Shown piece after piece: positions 60,244 to 64,000 of a DNA stretch of 64,000 nucleotides (position 1 is the stretch's first letter; every line of letters starts with the position of its first letter). The stretch lies in contig NZ_CP027860.1 in NCBI RefSeq assembly GCF_003015185.1, positions 124,001 through 188,000 on the forward strand. The letters run 5' to 3'. The notes beneath the pieces are model-generated. The model worked only from the letters and a program-made list of their open reading frames with translations, did not search any database and was not told the origin of the DNA. This DNA is from Ahniella affigens (GTDB lineage Bacteria > Pseudomonadota > Gammaproteobacteria > Xanthomonadales > Ahniellaceae). Position numbers and translations under genes: made by a program.

Positions 60244-61725
60244 TCAGTTTGGTCGCGGTGATTGCACCCGCGCCTGTTGATAGGCCGAAGGTGTGCATCC
60301 GTAGGCGGCGCGGAAGCGACGGGAGAAATGCGAGAGGTCCTGGAAGCCCAAATCAAACGCCACTTCCTGGATCCGGCGCGCCGGGTCGCGCAGCCGTTCA
60401 GCTGCCGCCTCCAGTCGGATGGCCAGCAGCAACTCCTGCGGGCTGGTATCGAGGCCATCGCGCAGATGGCGCTGCAGGGTGCGAAGCGACACATGCAACG
60501 CGTCAGCCAGAGACTGCGGGGTCAGCTCATCGCTGACGTGCCGGCGAACGTAGTCCGCAGCACGTTCTGCGAAGATGCGGTCGCGATGGGCGCTGACTGA
60601 TGCTGAATCGGGCTCCGATGCCGTCGCGTCCTTAGGCGTGATCGTTCCTGTTGGCGCCTCATCGATCCCCGTTGATTCGGATGCCGCGGCGATCGTTGGC
60701 TCAGGATCAGGTGCTGACTGAACTGGCGGCGTCGATTGCGCATCGTGGGGATTCAGATCGCCGAGACGGGCGATCAGGGCGCGCAGATGACGCCGATTGC
60801 GCCAATGCATCCAGATCGCGACCAGGGCAACCAGGATCAAACTCAGTCCCGCCATGGCGAGTGCCAGTCGCTCGATGCCGAGCTGCCGCGCGATGCGTTC
60901 GAGCCAGTCCGGGCCACCCTGCAACTGCAGCGGTTGCCAGTAGGCGGGATAGCCGAAATCCCGTTGCCCGGTCCAGGTCAGCGGCCACAACTCGGTGCCC
61001 ACGGTCGGGGCCGGGTTCGGCGGCGCCGCTTCTTGCCCGAGCAACGCGGCGCGCGAAATCGCCGCGCCGGGTGCCAGCGGCTGCGGCGCCAGCCAATCGT
61101 TCATCGCGACGTCCATCTTCATGGTCATGGGTGCGCTTGGCACCAGGCCCAGGCCGGCAAATGGGACGGCGAGTTCGAAGCGCCAAGTGTCGCCATCCCG
61201 TTGGCTGGCATAGCGGACGGCCAAGGGGGCGGACTCGCGTTGCGGCACCTGGGCGGCCGCCAGTTCGGCCACCAGCTCATCACCGCGCAACAGACCGTAG
61301 CGCCCGTCCGGCAGCAGCAACAGGTCGATATCATCACCGTTCATGCGCTTTTCGGAATCGCCGCGCGGGTCGAGATAAATCTGCAGCGAGTCGTAGTGGT
61401 GAAACTGATCGACCTGCGCGGCTTCTGGCGCCTGCATCCATTCTTGATCAGTCACCGTGCCGGCAATCAGCAGTTCGTCCTGCGTCCAGCTGGCCTGGAT
61501 GCTGACGTGATTCGCGCGGTCGGCCGGCAAGTCCGTTTCCGCAAAGCGACGGCGCATCGCGTCCTCTGGCCACTCGTCCAGGACCCCGTCGATCTGAATC
61601 GGCTCGCGTTGATACGGCAAGGCCCAAGCCGCCGAGTCGGCATACGCGTGGGGCGCTGGCAAAAGCAGGATCATCGCGGCCGCGAGGCAGCCAGCCAAGC
61701 CATTCCATCGTTGATGCCCATCCAT
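60244..61725 (-). CDS. Membrane-spanning AraC-family regulator with CBM9-like sensor domain
   Basis: 493 residues (GGAG about 12 bases before ATG). A signal peptide or first membrane segment (LAAAMILLLPAPHAYA) is followed by an exported domain of about 230 residues with QIDGVLDEWPEDA, DSLQIYLDPRGD and WRFELAVPFAGLGL, the pattern of CBM9-like sugar-binding domains. A membrane helix (LALAMAGLSLILVALVAIWMHW) lies near 283-305. A Pro/Ser-rich linker and an AraC DNA-binding domain follow: LTPQSLADALHVSLRTLQRHL and IQEVAFDLGFQDLSHFSRRFRAAYG (core QEVAFDLGFQDLSHF). This single protein could sense a sugar outside and bind DNA inside. The adjacent pectate-lyase-like gene, 137 bp downstream, is a likely target. 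Confidence 0.88.
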   Translation of the reverse strand: MDGHQRWNGLAGCLAAAMILLLPAPHAYADSAAWALPYQREPIQIDGVLDEWPEDAMRRRFAETDLPADRANHVSIQASWTQDELLIAGTVTDQEWMQAPEAAQVDQFHHYDSLQIYLDPRGDSEKRMNGDDIDLLLLPDGRYGLLRGDELVAELAAAQVPQRESAPLAVRYASQRDGDTWRFELAVPFAGLGLVPSAPMTMKMDVAMNDWLAPQPLAPGAAISRAALLGQEAAPPNPAPTVGTELWPLTWTGQRDFGYPAYWQPLQLQGGPDWLERIARQLGIERLALAMAGLSLILVALVAIWMHWRNRRHLRALIARLGDLNPHDAQSTPPVQSAPDPEPTIAAASESTGIDEAPTGTITPKDATASEPDSASVSAHRDRIFAERAADYVRRHVSDELTPQSLADALHVSLRTLQRHLRDGLDTSPQELLLAIRLEAAAERLRDPARRIQEVAFDLGFQDLSHFSRRFRAAYGCTPSAYQQARVQSPRPN

Positions 61726-62310
61726 GCCGATACCAACTCCAAACTCGCAGCGGCGTGCGGCGACCGGCGCTGGCCGAACGAGCTCACCTGGAGTTCATAC
61801 TTTGCGGCTGTTTCGCGACGCTGACAAGTGGGGGCAAGTCAGTCGCGGGCGCGTTGCGAGCTCACCCGACAAAACAGACGGTATGCGCATGGACGTTGTT
61901 GGTGGGATATCGCGGCGACCTGTTGGCCCTAGTCGCCTCCGCACGATCTGCAGCGTCGAGTTTCAGGGTAATCCCCCGGGCCGCTTGAGTAATGTGGTGT
62001 TGCGTGATGGGGGCGCTATTGTCGTCATCCTGGAAGCCGCGCAGCGGATTCCGGGATCCAGGGCAAGCTTGCGGCAAGATCGCAATCGGCGAAAAGGCAT
62101 TCCAGGGTGCAAGCTTGCCGCCAAATTGCCCTGGATCCCGGCTGCGCCAGGATGACGGCAATATGTGTTGTCACCGTGAGGTGCGGCTAACGCCGGCAAG
62201 GCAAAACACGCTGCCGACTCAGGGCTGAGGCTGTCTGGGGCGCAATTGGCTATGAACGCGCGCGCGGCGGCCGGCGAGCGATGACCGGCTCGCGCGTGAG
62301 CAAACCACGC
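61726..62310. other. Intergenic region with long inverted repeat
   Basis: 585 bp between the FecR stop and the AraC-type regulator start on the same strand. It contains the second copy of the 133-bp inverted repeat (62024-62156, homology to about 62202). A GC-rich GCGAGC/GCTCGC hairpin near 62275 may end the FecR transcript. Short open frames within the repeat are not genes. Confidence 0.8.
62024..62156. repeat. Long inverted repeat, family A, copy 2
   Basis: The unit is 133 bp, the same length as the copy at 20079. The left arm GTCATCCTGGAAGCCGCGC leads into GGATTCCGGGATCCAGGGC. The right arm GGATCCCGGCTGCGCCAGGATGAC is nearly its exact reverse complement (shown in parts GGATCCCGGCTGCGCC and AGGATGAC). 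The arms pair better here than in copy 1, and interior sequence is clearly homologous but diverged. Confidence 0.85.
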
Positions 62311-63327
62311 TCACCCGCCGTTCGCGCCGAGCCAACGCACACCGAGTGCGTTCGCACGCACCGAGACGCCGTAAGCCTGCTGCAGCTGCACGAACGCAGC
62401 GTCCTGCTCGGCGTTGTTGCGAATGGGCAGCGCGGCGGTAAAGCGCTTGTTGCCGGCATCACCCAGCCACTGCAGGCGCTGACCACTGTAGCGCTCAAAG
62501 CGGGCGAAGGCGGTTCGGGCATCGGCGTTGTCGAGCACGAGTACGTCTGGTGCCAATTCCGGCGTCACGGCCTTACCGGTGTTGACGACGCCGTCGGGCT
62601 GCCATTCCAGGCTTTGACCGGCGACGATGTGCTGTGGCGGCTCGCCCGCCTTCGATTGCACCGACACTTCGCCCTCGCTCACCGCGACGCGCAGGCTGTC
62701 GCCCGACTCATCCACCCAGAAGCGGGTGCCAATATCGCGAATCTCGAAGTCTTGATGCCGCACGAGAAACGGGCGCGGGTCCACGCCGACTTGCACATTC
62801 AGCTCGCCGCGGAGCAATTCGACTTCGCGGCCATTCGGGCCAAACACCATTCGGACGGCGCTGTCGGGACCAAGCTGTACCTGGCTGCCATCGTCGAGCG
62901 TTCGCGTTTCGATCAACCCGGGTGCAGTCCGCCAGTCGGCGCTGCGGGACTCGTAGGCCGGACGAAGCAGCGGCAATGCAAGCACGCCAAGTACGAGCGC
63001 GCTGGCCAAACTCATGCCCGCAAACCAAGGCTTCCAGGTCGAGAACCGGCCTGGTGCGGTGGTTAGGTGTGCGCTGCCCGCCGCGGTCGGTGTGGCCCAA
63101 GTGTCGGCCGGAGTGTCCGCATCTGCGTCAGTGGCGATGGGTTCAGGCAGGCCCGCCAATCCGGCATCCAGCGCATTGCTCGCCAGGAGCACGTCCAGAT
63201 AAGCCAGGCGATGGGCATCGTCTGCCGCGAGCCAGGCATCAAAACGCGCCTGCAACGCCACATCCTCGCAATCAGCCGCGAGGGCCAACCACCAGTTTTG
63301 GGCTTCGAGTTGCAGAGATTCAGTCAC
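62311..63327 (-). CDS. FecR-family anti-sigma factor/sigma regulator
   Basis: 338 residues from a GTG start at 63327, supported by AAGGAG just upstream. The N-terminal about 60 residues (WWLALAADCEDVALQARFDAWLAADDAHRLAY, core DDAHRLAYLD) are the DUF4880 cytoplasmic sigma-binding region. A membrane helix lies near 95-115 (GMSLASALVLGVLALPLL), followed by the FecR periplasmic domain (TLDDGSQVQLGPDSAV, RGELNVQV, IRDIGTRFWV, VSEGEVSVQ) and a secretin/STN-like C-terminus. It should hold the cognate ECF sigma factor inactive until signalled. It overlaps the end of a 34-codon ORF by 8 bases. No TonB receptor gene follows it. Confidence 0.9.
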   Translation of the reverse strand: MTESLQLEAQNWWLALAADCEDVALQARFDAWLAADDAHRLAYLDVLLASNALDAGLAGLPEPIATDADADTPADTWATPTAAGSAHLTTAPGRFSTWKPWFAGMSLASALVLGVLALPLLRPAYESRSADWRTAPGLIETRTLDDGSQVQLGPDSAVRMVFGPNGREVELLRGELNVQVGVDPRPFLVRHQDFEIRDIGTRFWVDESGDSLRVAVSEGEVSVQSKAGEPPQHIVAGQSLEWQPDGVVNTGKAVTPELAPDVLVLDNADARTAFARFERYSGQRLQWLGDAGNKRFTAALPIRNNAEQDAAFVQLQQAYGVSVRANALGVRWLGANGG

Positions 63328-63424
63328 AGAAACACTCCTTCGCTGCTGAGGACGCAGCCAGGCGCTGGTTCCCCCAACGGACCATGAGACGGCGCATCGT
63401 CCGGTCGATACTGGTGCCGCTCAT
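63320..63424 (-). CDS. 34-codon ORF linking sigma factor and FecR genes
   Basis: A short frame starts at ATG 63424, overlapping the sigma stop as ATGA, and ends with TGA at 63320, 8 bases inside fecR. The peptide begins MSGTSIDRTMRRLMVRWGN and ends ECFCD; its first half is basic and could be an amphipathic helix. It fills the whole 93-base gap between the two genes. It may simply couple translation of sigma to FecR, or it may encode a real micro-regulator. No family is known to me. Confidence 0.4.
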   Translation of the reverse strand: MSGTSIDRTMRRLMVRWGNQRLAASSAAKECFCD

Positions 63425-63918
63425 ACGCGCTCCTTGATCAGGCTGGCCAGCGATTTCAAGGCCAGGGTCATGTGGTTTTCCACGGTTTTCGGGCTCAGGC
63501 CAAGCTCGGCCGCGACTTCCTTTTGGCTCATCCCTTCCACGCGCATCAGCCACAGCACGCGCCGCCGCTGCGGGGGCATCGCCGCCAGCGCCGTGCTGAC
63601 TTGTGCCCATTGCTGGCGCGACTGCAGCAGGGCATCGGGGGTTGGGGAGACATCGGCAACGCGCTCGACGCCTTCGTGCTCGTCCAGCGATTCGGATTGC
63701 CGGACCTGCCGGCGGCGCAGCGCATCTTTGGCCAAGTTGTAGCCGACCTGGAACAGAAACGCGCGTGGGTCCCGCACGCTTTCGATGGGCTGATCAAGTA
63801 CTCGCAAAGCGGTGTCCTGGACACAGTCCTCGGCCAGGCTTGGGTCGCCGAGCACGCGCGCCAGCACCGCCCGGAGCTCGCCGCTGTGCTGGGCAAATAC
63901 CGCGGTCCAGCTGCTCAC
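63421..63918 (-). CDS. ECF sigma factor (FecI-like)
   Basis: 165 residues from a GTG start at 63918 that overlaps the stop of an upstream ORF (GTGA). Sigma region 2 is visible as LAEDCVQDTALRVLD and DPRAFLFQVGYNLAKDALRRR. Region 4 is visible as MPPQRRRVLWLMRVEGMSQKEVAAELGLSPKTVENHM (core MSQKEVAAELGLSPKTVE). It directs RNA polymerase to a small regulon and is presumably controlled by the FecR protein encoded downstream. Target genes are not evident in the window. Confidence 0.92.
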   Translation of the reverse strand: MSSWTAVFAQHSGELRAVLARVLGDPSLAEDCVQDTALRVLDQPIESVRDPRAFLFQVGYNLAKDALRRRQVRQSESLDEHEGVERVADVSPTPDALLQSRQQWAQVSTALAAMPPQRRRVLWLMRVEGMSQKEVAAELGLSPKTVENHMTLALKSLASLIKERV

Positions 63919-64000
63919 AGCGGTCCCAAGCGGTAGACGATGGGGAGTTCGAGCTCGGTAATCGCAGTTTCTCCAGGCGGCGGTTCGGGTAGTGGCGAGG
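63915..64000 (-). CDS. 3' end of an unidentified gene entering from the right edge
   Basis: An open minus-strand frame enters at the window edge and ends with TGA at 63917-63915, overlapping the sigma GTG by 4 bases. The visible 28 codons include PEPPPGETAITELELP and end VYRLGPL. Proline-rich text then a short hydrophobic end do not identify a family. The overlap indicates translational coupling with the sigma factor gene. Confidence 0.5.
   Translation of the reverse strand, partial: SPLPEPPPGETAITELELPIVYRLGPL

Noticed and set aside
1-64000. Searched by eye for tRNA, rRNA, CRISPR, integrase and transposase genes
   Set aside because: None recognised; the accessory character of 32178-50538 rests on composition and gene content, not on a mobile-element gene.

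Overview
The window looks like a chromosomal segment of a moderately GC-rich gammaproteobacterium, most likely Xanthomonadales (Rhodanobacteraceae/Lysobacteraceae type). This placement is inference. It rests on an IPTL-CTERM-like tail on a secreted subtilase, a short C-terminal motif of the form FAN(G/S)FE on several secreted proteins, a FecI/FecR-type sigma/anti-sigma pair, GT41-like glycosyltransferases, and REP-like intergenic repeats. I see no rRNA, tRNA, CRISPR array, transposase or phage gene.

Layout. 1-4965 (+): the end of a DUF1329 gene, a YCF48-like propeller and an MMPL/RND transporter, a recurring envelope-transport cluster. 5275-9257: a polysaccharide deacetylase, a small secreted protein, and a patatin-like phospholipase with a cyclic-nucleotide-binding domain. 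9258-15227 (+): a 1989-residue secreted subtilase with tandem DUF11-type repeats. 15363-18117 (-): AAA+ ATPase, HSDL2-like dehydrogenase and GFA protein, divergent from a DUF456 membrane protein. 18766-19863 (-): an exported esterase. 20535-32093 (-): ten tightly packed co-directional genes. These comprise a 3-hydroxyanthranilate catabolic set (dioxygenase, 2-aminomuconate deaminase, carbonic anhydrase, semialdehyde dehydrogenase), a TylF-like methyltransferase, two GT41/OGT-like glycosyltransferases, an EEP-family protein, RlmKL and a YqiA-like hydrolase. Most junctions are ATGA overlaps.

32178-50538 is the accessory heart of the window. A secreted propeller protein is divergent from a 4404-residue Sec-exported Ig/CBM6-like/SpvB/FG-GAP/RHS protein. 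The protein's C-terminal tip carries a His-Gly and Gly-Cys pair reminiscent of clan CD (caspase/DUF4347-like) cysteine peptidases. Eight bases downstream, behind a perfect AGGAGG that overlaps the RHS stop, lies a cysteine-rich exported protein, which I propose as the cognate immunity protein. A run of nine G between the RHS shell and the tip would switch the tip off after a one-base slip. This is the best candidate here for an undescribed system.

50539-64000: a DUF4291 protein (-), a secreted HExxH + VWA protein (+), a Ser/Thr kinase with TPRs (+), a pectate-lyase-like protein (-), a membrane-spanning AraC regulator with a CBM9-like sensor domain (-), and a FecI sigma factor, 34-codon ORF and FecR operon (-) that is coupled to an ORF entering from the right edge. 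Two intergenic repeat families occur twice each: a 133-bp long inverted repeat at 20079 and 62024, and a multi-hairpin element at 20304 and 55622. Coordinates of domains are approximate. All family names come from recognising motifs by eye, not from searches.
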